Part shown: positions 1 through 6,023 of the stretch, piece by piece
How positions within the stretch are numbered: the stretch's first letter is position 1
How the letters are laid out: each line of letters starts with the position of its first letter
Assembly (NCBI GenBank): GCA_029937635.1
Contig: JAPYPM010000144.1
Coordinates: forward strand, 1 to 6,062
Direction: 5' to 3'
DNA length: 6,062 nucleotides
Source: Nitrospinaceae bacterium
GTDB lineage: Bacteria; Nitrospinota; Nitrospinia; Nitrospinales; VA-1
Made by a program: the position numbers and the translations under genes
The notes under the pieces: model-generated
Told to the model about the DNA's origin: nothing
Databases searched by the model: none
What the model saw: the letters and a program-made list of their open reading frames with translations, nothing else

Positions 1-53
1 GAGAAATAGATGTCATCGCTTTAGGGGGAGTAGTCTCTGGTTTTAACAACTGA
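1..53 (+). CDS. 3' end of an unidentified upstream gene (partial)
   Basis: The frame beginning at base 3 is open from the window edge and ends at TGA 51-53, giving the 16-residue tail EIDVIALGGVVSGFNN. The other two forward frames stop at bases 7-9 and 44-46. The case for a real C-terminus is that this frame runs to a stop only 7 bases before a strong intrinsic terminator, on the same strand. The tail is too short to name a family. The gene is probably transcriptionally separate from the cluster that follows because of the terminator. The GGGGAGTAG string at 25-33 lies inside this frame and is best read as coding. Confidence 0.5.
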   Translation, partial: EIDVIALGGVVSGFNN

Positions 54-60
54 AACCAAG

Positions 61-91
61 CGAGGTGGCTCCGTGGAGTTGTCTCGTTTTT
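61..91 (+). terminator. Rho-independent terminator of the upstream gene
   Basis: Bases 61-71 pair with 76-86 as an 11-bp uninterrupted stem (CGAGGTGGCTC with GAGTTGTCTCG, four of the pairs being G-T wobbles). The loop is four bases, and TTTTT follows at 87-91. It sits 7 bases after the putative stop codon at 51-53. It should end the upstream transcript and insulate the cluster starting at 189, which then needs its own promoter between 92 and about 175. Confidence 0.75.
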
Positions 92-114
92 CATAAAACA
101 AGACATCCTTATAT

Positions 115-158
115 AGTGCAAAAAAGTTTAGCGAGTATATATTTCATGATCATAAAAT
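115..158 (+). promoter_or_regulatory. Candidate promoter region for the cluster (weak)
   Basis: After the terminator the leader 92-188 is very AT-rich and is the only place for a promoter upstream of the first gene. The best -10-like hexamers are TATATT at 138-143 and TAAAAT at 153-158, each 5 of 6 to TATAAT. No convincing -35 box lies at the right distance; GTGCAA at 116-121 matches only 3 of 6. A perfect 8-base palindrome ATGATCAT at 146-153 lies between the two -10 candidates and could be a protein-binding site or chance. A sigma-70 promoter needing an activator, or another sigma factor, are both possible. Confidence 0.22.
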
Positions 159-177
159 TCAGCGATCAATAATAAAA

Positions 178-185
178 GAGGGGGG
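178..185 (+). promoter_or_regulatory. Strong ribosome binding site of the first gene
   Basis: GAGGGGGG lies just upstream of the ATG at 189. If the GAGG at 178-181 is the pairing core, the spacing to the start codon is 7 bases, close to ideal. It fixes the start of the first lipoprotein gene. It is the only convincing purine-rich ribosome site placed correctly before a start codon in the cluster, which suggests the following genes depend on ribosomes arriving from upstream. Confidence 0.75.
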
Positions 186-188
186 CGT

Positions 189-896
189 ATGAAGACAATA
201 GGAATTAAATATTTTTTGTTGGTTTTTTATATTTTGATTGCCATAGGATTAAATTCCTGTGCTAAGCCACCAATTAGACTTTCTTTTGGATTATCCGAAC
301 CTCCCTCAAGAACATCTGCACCAATTCCTTTGAGAGTTGGGGTTGTTAAATTTAAGGAAGAAAAAGAGTTCTCGTTAGACTTAGATAACCTGACAGTTGA
401 TGTCATACCTGAAGAATCAATTTCAAGTGGTTTTACAGATGCTTTTATTGATTATCTTCATCAAGCCAACATTTTCAAATCAATTTTAAAAGAGCCTTTT
501 AAGAATGATGATGTGGATTTAGTTTTAAAGAGCAAAATCGTAAATTTGCAGACGGATGAACCCGAGTTTGCATCAGCAATGGCAGGTGCATTTTTTAGAG
601 GATTAACAATTATTGGCCAACTAGTTCCTCAATATCAAAAGGTTATCACTACGGTTGAAGTTGAACTAAATGTTAATTCAGTTGATGGGGAAAAAATAAA
701 AACATATGGCGAAAAAACATCAGTAACTAAAGAACTCCAAAGTTTGGGGCCAGGTATGACGGCTTCTTTTGAAAAATTCATGAAACGTCCCGGTCTTATG
801 GAGGCCATGACAAAAACATTTAGAAAAATTTCAGATAACCTTGTGCGAGACAAAGATGAAATTTTATCGAAATCCTCCAAAAAACCTGTAATGTAA
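189..896 (+). CDS. Predicted outer-membrane lipoprotein A, small alpha/beta envelope domain
   Basis: A 235-residue protein of no family I can name. The start is fixed by a strong ribosome site. Residues 1-23 form a lipoprotein signal peptide: K2 and K7, a hydrophobic core, then the lipobox L21-N22-S23-C24. Cys24 is the only cysteine. Residue +2 is Ala, not Asp, which by the E. coli Lol rule predicts the outer membrane. After a Pro/Ser-rich linker (25-47) comes a strand LRVGVVKFK (48-56), a helix at about 76-100, a strand DVDLVLKSKIVNL (108-120), a Gly/Ala/Phe-rich apolar insertion (127-147), two strands (151-177) and a C-terminal helix (200-228). The plan resembles TolB-N, GNA1162 or CsgG-N type domains, an inference from pattern only. 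It lies 2 bases before the next lipoprotein gene. A scaffold or sensor partner of the secreted protease two genes further on is a guess from context. Confidence 0.85.
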   Translation: MKTIGIKYFLLVFYILIAIGLNSCAKPPIRLSFGLSEPPSRTSAPIPLRVGVVKFKEEKEFSLDLDNLTVDVIPEESISSGFTDAFIDYLHQANIFKSILKEPFKNDDVDLVLKSKIVNLQTDEPEFASAMAGAFFRGLTIIGQLVPQYQKVITTVEVELNVNSVDGEKIKTYGEKTSVTKELQSLGPGMTASFEKFMKRPGLMEAMTKTFRKISDNLVRDKDEILSKSSKKPVM

Positions 897-898
897 CG

Positions 899-1618
899 AT
901 GATGAAATTAGCCCTAGGTCGCCTTAAGGTCTCATTAAGTAACTCCAAGTTCATATTCACCTCATTATGGAGGGGCATTTTTTCATCGTTAAATCGTATT
1001 ATCTTGTTGGTTCTATGTTTTGCCTTCTTTGGCTGCGCCCCTGCTCTTGTAAATATAAAAATAAAGACAGAAGTAATGCACTTAGGGCTTAAAAAGCTAC
1101 CATTAAAGGTAGCTCTCATAATACCAGAAGAAATAGAAAACTACGTGCTCCAGTCAAAGCCATCAGATGAGAGCGGCCCCCTCCATATATTTCCCTTAGG
1201 AGAATCATTACAAAGCATTTCAAAAAAATCATATTCTCAAATTGTAGAAGAGTTACAAATTGTGAGAAGCTTACCAAAGGAAGATTTGTTTGATTTTTCC
1301 ATTGAGCCAAAAATAAAAAAATTTGAATTTGGGTACAAAGGAGTTGAGTTTTGGACTAAGGTTAGTCTTTCTATACGTATTTATGATGGCACAAAAGTCG
1401 TTTGGGAGGATACAGTGTCGTCACCAGAAAAGAGACAGGCCACATACTCGGCATCAGGACACTTTCGAGATGCCTATGCCGCAACAGGAAGCGTGGTTGC
1501 TAGCGCCATTAAAACTGCAATTAGAGAGAGTGCATCAAAAATTTTGAGTCTTGTAGAAATCCAAAATATGGCAAAAAGGGCGGAAGATAAAATAAAAAGA
1601 GACAGCGACTTTGAATGA
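899..1618 (+). CDS. Predicted outer-membrane lipoprotein B, same architectural class
   Basis: A 239-residue protein, not recognised by family. The lipobox is F43-F44-G45-C46, with Ala at +2, so outer-membrane sorting is predicted. The signal peptide is odd: about 33 residues with K3, R8, K10, K17, R25 and R33 precede the hydrophobic core (34-45). No ATG, GTG or TTG further in leaves a usable signal peptide, so ATG 899 (or the adjacent ATG 902) is kept. There is no clear ribosome site, and the gene begins 2 bases after the previous stop, so translation is probably coupled. The mature part has a strand LPLKVALII (67-75), a helix near 99-122, strands at 131-143, 151-162 and 166-173, an Ala/Gly/Ser-rich stretch (180-203) and a charged C-terminal helix (200-235). 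These elements follow the same order as in lipoprotein A. The end overlaps the next gene as ATGA at 1615-1618. Confidence 0.82.
   Translation: MMKLALGRLKVSLSNSKFIFTSLWRGIFSSLNRIILLVLCFAFFGCAPALVNIKIKTEVMHLGLKKLPLKVALIIPEEIENYVLQSKPSDESGPLHIFPLGESLQSISKKSYSQIVEELQIVRSLPKEDLFDFSIEPKIKKFEFGYKGVEFWTKVSLSIRIYDGTKVVWEDTVSSPEKRQATYSASGHFRDAYAATGSVVASAIKTAIRESASKILSLVEIQNMAKRAEDKIKRDSDFE
1615..1618 (+). promoter_or_regulatory. ATGA stop/start overlap between genes B and C
   Basis: The TGA stop of lipoprotein B (1616-1618) overlaps the ATG of the next gene (1615-1617). No strong Shine-Dalgarno precedes it, so termination-reinitiation is the likely way the downstream gene is translated, which ties the amounts of the two proteins together. 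Further in-frame ATGs follow at 1618 and 1627, so reinitiation could use any of the three. Confidence 0.65.
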
Positions 1619-2292
1619 TGGATGAAATGTTTAAAAAAAAACTCATAGTAATTTTAACTATTAGTATTTATTTAAATTCGACTCAAGCTTTTTCTAAAGA
1701 AACTACCTCAGTAGAAGCTTTAACAACCCTCAATAATTTAATTAATCAGAAAATTGGATATCTAAATTTCATCCCCCTTCCTCCAAATTATCCTAAAAAT
1801 TATTTTCCATTAGAGAGAGTTTTTACTGAAGAAATATTTGCCAAGAATCCGAAAACTCCCATCAATGAAACTGATATTATTTTTGTGCCCAAAGATTATC
1901 ATAATATCATAGAGCGTACTTTTCTTAATACCCTTGCGACGAGTCACCTTAAGGTTCAAAAACTAACATCTATGAACGATGCGATAAAAAAAAATGTATC
2001 CTTGATAATTATTGCAGCACCAACTCGTTTTCAAGTAAACGGGATGACGGAAGCGGTAGTTGGAATTCAATATCAAGTCTATAATTCCTCACAAAAAAAA
2101 GTGTTATGGGAAAACGAAATAATCAGCTCTTTTAACCCAGGTGGGTTGCCATCATCATTGGAAGACACAGAGGTTTTTATTCTTGGCAAGCACCAGTTCA
2201 ACTTCCAACCTCAAAGAGCTATTTTGGCAATGGCGGCCTATAAAAATTTTTTAAACTTTATAACCAAGTTGAATAACCATCTGAATAAATAG
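1615..2292 (+). CDS. Secreted small protein C, soluble relative of the lipoproteins
   Basis: A 225-residue protein with no recognised family. Residues 1-25 are a Sec signal peptide: KKK at 7-9, a hydrophobic core at 10-20, and likely cleavage after T23-Q24-A25. ATG 1627 (Met5) would give a more typical signal peptide but has only a weak ribosome site 1 base away, so the overlapping ATG 1615 is kept. There is no cysteine anywhere, so unlike its neighbours it cannot be lipidated. The layout matches theirs: a strand at 46-54, a Pro/Asn-rich loop, a helix at 94-110, an apolar strand VSLIIIAAPTRF (128-139), strands at 146-156 and 161-172, and a C-terminal helix at 199-222. The segment KKVLWENEI (161-169) resembles TKVVWEDTV (165-173) of protein B. 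It ends immediately before the ATG of the protease gene. A periplasmic partner of that protease is inferred from position. Confidence 0.8.
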   Translation: MMDEMFKKKLIVILTISIYLNSTQAFSKETTSVEALTTLNNLINQKIGYLNFIPLPPNYPKNYFPLERVFTEEIFAKNPKTPINETDIIFVPKDYHNIIERTFLNTLATSHLKVQKLTSMNDAIKKNVSLIIIAAPTRFQVNGMTEAVVGIQYQVYNSSQKKVLWENEIISSFNPGGLPSSLEDTEVFILGKHQFNFQPQRAILAMAAYKNFLNFITKLNNHLNK

Positions 2293-5235
2293 ATGAAAAT
2301 ATATATAAAAATATTTTTGGTATTATTTTTTATTTTAATTCTTACAGGCAACTCAAATGCAGAACATATACCCAGAGTTAGTAATGACAGGCTTGCTTTT
2401 CAGGATAGCTGGACTTATACGCAAAGCTTGGAAAGATCAAAACATTTTTCTTCCTTGGCATTCCTTCTTGATAAGGAACTAACTATAATTGAGATTGTAA
2501 ATGCAAAGCTCCAAAAAGGCCTAAAATTTGAAGAAGGGGATTTAGAGGTTATTCAGAATTATTATAAAAAAATAGGATCGGATACCCCCCTAAAAGATTA
2601 TTTAATCAGAAATAGAATTGATGATAAAAAACAATACTACGATTTAGAGGGAAGGGTTTTTATACTGGATGATCTAGCTGAAATATATAGTAAACATTTA
2701 GTGGATTTTAAAAAGGCACAAGAATTTAATGATTATGCCCTATCAGAATACAACCGAATTAAAAGTATTGGTCTTCTAAATATACCTGTATCAGATTATT
2801 ATAATATTAGAAGGTCGTTATTTTATTATTTCATTCCCCTGACATCAAACTCCCTAGAGGACATAAACAATTACCAATTAAACTTTCGTTCTCTTAGTCC
2901 TGACGAAAAACCATTTTACAAAAGGATTGACTTGGGAACTTTGTTCTCCGAAAAATTTCTAAATATTGCCCGAGAAAATGACATTGAAAGATTAAAAGAA
3001 AGGGTTATCGAAAGGAAGAGTTTTCTCGAAAAAAAATTAGGACTTTCTGCGGTTAAGAGGAATCTTAATTTTTTTGACCAGAGTGATATTGATTTATTGA
3101 ATGATGCTTTAGATAGGCAGAACCTTTTCAATACATACTATAAAAATTGGTTTCTTGCTCAAAAAATAGCATCAGGTTTTAAGCACGGAGAAAAAATTGA
3201 TTTTCAAAAATTAGCAAAATATTCCCAGTCAGCGATTGGGGCTTCTAGTGAACGTATGGCAGATGATATTGATTCATATAATGAATTAAAATACTGGGCC
3301 GGCCTTTCTAACCTGAAAATCGGCAATACTAATAAAGGTTTATTGTTAATTGAGGATTTTATCCAAGGATTAGATGACGCTGACAAATTAGAGTTAAAAA
3401 AAGCTAAACATCGAATTAGTGTTCTTCAGAAATTAGATGAAGAAAAAATAAAAAATGCTGAAACTACACGGCTTCTCGGCAGTATTGTTGCAGCAGGAAT
3501 TAGTATTATGGGACCTATTTTAGCCGCGAACTCCCTTTCCCAAGGCTACTATACTTATGACCAAGCCATAGAAGCCATACAAACAGCCCAATTAATCACA
3601 AATGTATCTCAAGTTGCAAGCCAGGTTGTTCAGCTAACAACTCTATTGGCTACAACACATACATTTCAAGAAGCAAATATAGAAAAAAGGCTTAGCGGGC
3701 TTATAACGCCTTTATCTCTTAAAGTGGGCAGGTATCTAAATAAATTTGAACAGGTTGATCTTTTTTCAGAACTTGGCCGTAACTATAAGACTGTCGGAAA
3801 TGAACTCGATTCAATTAAGTTTTTTAAGGAAGCACTGGCAATCATAGAAAAGCAAAGAGCCACTATACATACTGAAAACCAAAGAATTAGTTTTTCTGGA
3901 TTAAAAGATCAACTGTATGGTGAAATCATCACCCTTCTCGTTAACAATAATAACCCTAAAGAAGCTTTTAAATTTGTGGAACGAGCAAAGTCTCGTGCCC
4001 TTTTAGATATTTTAGGTAGCAAGAGAGTAGAGTTGAGGACCGATGTGGAGACAAAAGCTTTTAATAATATTTTGTTGAGGAAAGATGAACTTTCCAGATT
4101 AATAAATCAAACCAATTTTAGAATTCAGCAGTTAGACACGTTCGAAAAGAAAAGCACAAGAGGAATAAAAGTGGTCAAGGCTCACACAAGAGGTATAGAG
4201 TTTGAGACTTTATCCAAATTAAAAACGATTTCTTTTTCAGCTGCCTCCGAATTATCGACAGGAGATTACTCTATCGTAGAATATTTTATCGGAGATAATT
4301 ATGTTTTTCTGTTCCTTTTTGATAAAGGAAACCTTTTTGTGGAAAAGATTGGAATTAATAAAAACATGCTCTACGATCTTATTAGTAATTTCTTATTAGA
4401 ATCCAAGGGTGAATTCAAGTCCGACGCTGAAACTTCGGGTGAAAAGTTATATCAAATATTAATTCAGCCGTTAGTTAGTAAAATTTCAAAAAAGAGGATT
4501 TATATTATTCCACATTCATGGCTTCACTACATACCTTTTCAAGCATTAAAGTATAACTCTAGGTACGTCGCAGAAGATTTTGCAATTACATATGCTCCGA
4601 GCGTTACAATATTAAAAATATGGAAGAAAAAGAAAATTAAAAATAAAAAATCAATCTTAGTATTAGGAAATCCATACTTAAATAGCCCCAAGTATGATCT
4701 TCCATATGCAGAAGAAGAAGCTCTTTCCATTGGAGATAACTTCCAAGATAAGTTAGTTTTAGTTAGAAAAAATGCAACTGAGACAAAATTTAAGGAAAAA
4801 GCCAGGTTTTATAATTACATCCATATCGCAAGCCATGCTACTTTTGACCCCGAAGAACCTTTAGAGTCACTTATTATGCTATCAAAAGATTCTAAAAATG
4901 ATGGGAACTTAACAGCTAGTGATTTTTATAAAATGAAATTAAACGCTACCCTTTTAACCTTAAGCGCTTGTAGTACTGGTCTATCTTATGTTTCAAAGGG
5001 TGATGAGATGATTGGCCTAATTAGGGGGGTAATGTATTCTGGCGTAAGCTCCATATTGTCAAGCTTGTGGGAAGTGAGTGATCAGTCCACAGCCCACTTA
5101 ATGAAATCTTTTTATAAAAACCTACTTACCATGCCAAAAGATCTCGCTTTGCAAAACGCTCAGTTGTACACAATGAAGACCTTTCCAGGGACTTTTGATT
5201 GGAGTCCATTTATTTTATCAGGCAACAATAATTAA
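2293..5235 (+). CDS. Secreted CHAT-domain cysteine protease with TPR-like repeats
   Basis: A 980-residue protein of the CHAT family (clan CD, related to caspases and separase), expected to cut peptide bonds. Residues 1-23 are a Sec signal peptide with likely cleavage after S21-N22-A23, so it should act in the periplasm. Residues 24-390 are helical; a TPR-like unit lies at about 122-155. An apolar Ala/Gly-rich stretch (394-456) follows. A TPR fits at 488-521 (G495, Y498, F511, A514), then the helix with EAFKFVERAKSRALLDIL (557-574) typical of the segment preceding CHAT domains. The CHAT domain spans about 655-980: IIPHSWLHYIPFQAL (738-752), LVLGNPYL (789-796), catalytic His848 in HIASH, catalytic Cys893 in LSACSTG, then GDEMIGLIRGVMYSG (903-917), SSLWEV (923-928) and a closing FDWSPFILSG. 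The dyad and C-terminus are intact. Cys893 is the only cysteine. The ATG follows the previous stop without a gap and has no ribosome site, implying coupling. The substrate is not evident. Confidence 0.93.
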   Translation: MKIYIKIFLVLFFILILTGNSNAEHIPRVSNDRLAFQDSWTYTQSLERSKHFSSLAFLLDKELTIIEIVNAKLQKGLKFEEGDLEVIQNYYKKIGSDTPLKDYLIRNRIDDKKQYYDLEGRVFILDDLAEIYSKHLVDFKKAQEFNDYALSEYNRIKSIGLLNIPVSDYYNIRRSLFYYFIPLTSNSLEDINNYQLNFRSLSPDEKPFYKRIDLGTLFSEKFLNIARENDIERLKERVIERKSFLEKKLGLSAVKRNLNFFDQSDIDLLNDALDRQNLFNTYYKNWFLAQKIASGFKHGEKIDFQKLAKYSQSAIGASSERMADDIDSYNELKYWAGLSNLKIGNTNKGLLLIEDFIQGLDDADKLELKKAKHRISVLQKLDEEKIKNAETTRLLGSIVAAGISIMGPILAANSLSQGYYTYDQAIEAIQTAQLITNVSQVASQVVQLTTLLATTHTFQEANIEKRLSGLITPLSLKVGRYLNKFEQVDLFSELGRNYKTVGNELDSIKFFKEALAIIEKQRATIHTENQRISFSGLKDQLYGEIITLLVNNNNPKEAFKFVERAKSRALLDILGSKRVELRTDVETKAFNNILLRKDELSRLINQTNFRIQQLDTFEKKSTRGIKVVKAHTRGIEFETLSKLKTISFSAASELSTGDYSIVEYFIGDNYVFLFLFDKGNLFVEKIGINKNMLYDLISNFLLESKGEFKSDAETSGEKLYQILIQPLVSKISKKRIYIIPHSWLHYIPFQALKYNSRYVAEDFAITYAPSVTILKIWKKKKIKNKKSILVLGNPYLNSPKYDLPYAEEEALSIGDNFQDKLVLVRKNATETKFKEKARFYNYIHIASHATFDPEEPLESLIMLSKDSKNDGNLTASDFYKMKLNATLLTLSACSTGLSYVSKGDEMIGLIRGVMYSGVSSILSSLWEVSDQSTAHLMKSFYKNLLTMPKDLALQNAQLYTMKTFPGTFDWSPFILSGNNN

Positions 5236-5258
5236 GCTTTAATAAATGGATCTACTTA

Positions 5259-5996
5259 ATGATTGTAGAAAAAATGGTGACAACTATTTTTTATAATTTT
5301 TTTAAATTACAAAAAGTTAAACATAATGGATCAAAGCCCCGTTTATTTTTTATTTTAGCTCTATGGGTACTATTTCAAGGCTGCGCCTCAACCCCACAAA
5401 GTAAAAATAATGCCCCACCATTAAAAAAAGTATTCTATGAATTATCCCTAAGCGAGTTACCAGACAAACTAATCATTAAAAATAAAACAAAGAACAACTA
5501 TACAATATGGATTCGAAAGATTCTTGATTCCCGACCTTCTGGTAGACTTGTTAGCGAGGGAAAGCCAGTTGTAGTTATTAAAGAACCACTAACGGAATTG
5601 ATTGCTAGTGTCTTAAAAAAAAGTTTCGAGGGTGAAGGCTTCGAAACACATCATGTAACAAAACTTAAACCGAACTCCAGAAAAATTACAACCGAAGAAA
5701 GCAATCTAATTATTCTAGACGTTTTGATTAAATCTTTTTGGACTAAGACCTATTTCGAAGAAGATGCTTTGGGTGGAGATAAATATATTAGCTATGCGGA
5801 AATTGCATTGCGGCTGAATCCAAAAAGTAATAATGAAAATAAATCTCATAATCCCTTTTATCTCATCGGAGAAAATAAATTAATAAGTGCGCAACAACCA
5901 AATGCCGATACATATTTTTCTCTCTTTAAAAAATCTTTTGATGATGCTTTAGCTGATTCTGGTAACTTATTATTTAAAATAATTAGCGATTTATGA
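5259..5996 (+). CDS. Predicted outer-membrane lipoprotein D, YajG-like layout
   Basis: A 245-residue protein, family not securely recognised. The hydrophobic core (29-40) ends in F39-Q40-G41-C42 with Ala at +2, predicting an outer-membrane lipoprotein; Cys42 is the only cysteine. The N-region is long (28 residues, several Lys), as in lipoprotein B. Met6 (ATG 5274) is an alternative start; neither has a good ribosome site. After an Asn/Pro/Lys-rich linker (45-58) and a strand region come a strand YTIWIRKILDSRP (81-93) with Asp90-x-Arg92, as in YajG-type lipoproteins, a helix at 109-127, a strand SNLIILDVLIKSFW (148-161), strands at 176-187 and 199-208, and a C-terminal helix (214-243). The order is the same as in A, B and C. 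It lies 23 bases after the protease gene on the same strand with no terminator seen between them, so it is probably the last gene of the operon. Confidence 0.82.
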   Translation: MIVEKMVTTIFYNFFKLQKVKHNGSKPRLFFILALWVLFQGCASTPQSKNNAPPLKKVFYELSLSELPDKLIIKNKTKNNYTIWIRKILDSRPSGRLVSEGKPVVVIKEPLTELIASVLKKSFEGEGFETHHVTKLKPNSRKITTEESNLIILDVLIKSFWTKTYFEEDALGGDKYISYAEIALRLNPKSNNENKSHNPFYLIGENKLISAQQPNADTYFSLFKKSFDDALADSGNLLFKIISDL

Positions 5997-6023
5997 TTAG
6001 ACCAATTTTACATAGACCTAATC
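5995..6023 (+). terminator. Possible weak hairpin at the end of the cluster
   Basis: GATTAG at 5995-6000 pairs perfectly with CTAATC at 6018-6023 across a 17-base loop, followed only by TTT at 6024-6026. The stem is short and AT-rich, the loop is long and the T-tract is minimal, so this is a poor intrinsic terminator. The rest of the tail to 6062 shows no gene start, RNA gene or repeat that I can support. Confidence 0.18.

Noticed and set aside
25..33. GGGGAGTAG, as in the conserved 5' part of yybP-ykoY manganese riboswitches, followed by a terminator hairpin
   Set aside because: The string lies inside a plausible reading frame ending at 51-53. The second conserved half of that riboswitch is not found before the hairpin. 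The terminator is better explained as the end of the upstream gene.
635..1310. Minus-strand open frames overlapping genes A and B
   Set aside because: They lie opposite well-supported signal-peptide proteins, have no ribosome sites or recognisable domains, and read as antisense shadows.
918..1955. Near-identical 13-base strings with the palindrome CCTTAAGG at 918-930 and 1943-1955
   Set aside because: Both lie in coding sequence in different protein contexts, and a 12 of 13 match between two places is expected by chance several times in a 6-kb window.
2293..5235. Gasdermin-CHAT defence system
   Set aside because: The neighbours are secreted or lipidated alpha/beta proteins, not gasdermin-like, and the protease itself carries a signal peptide. 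No gasdermin candidate is within the window.
5326..5358. Alternative start ATG at 5326 for lipoprotein D with a shorter signal peptide
   Set aside because: It is out of frame with the lipoprotein and runs into a stop after ten codons.
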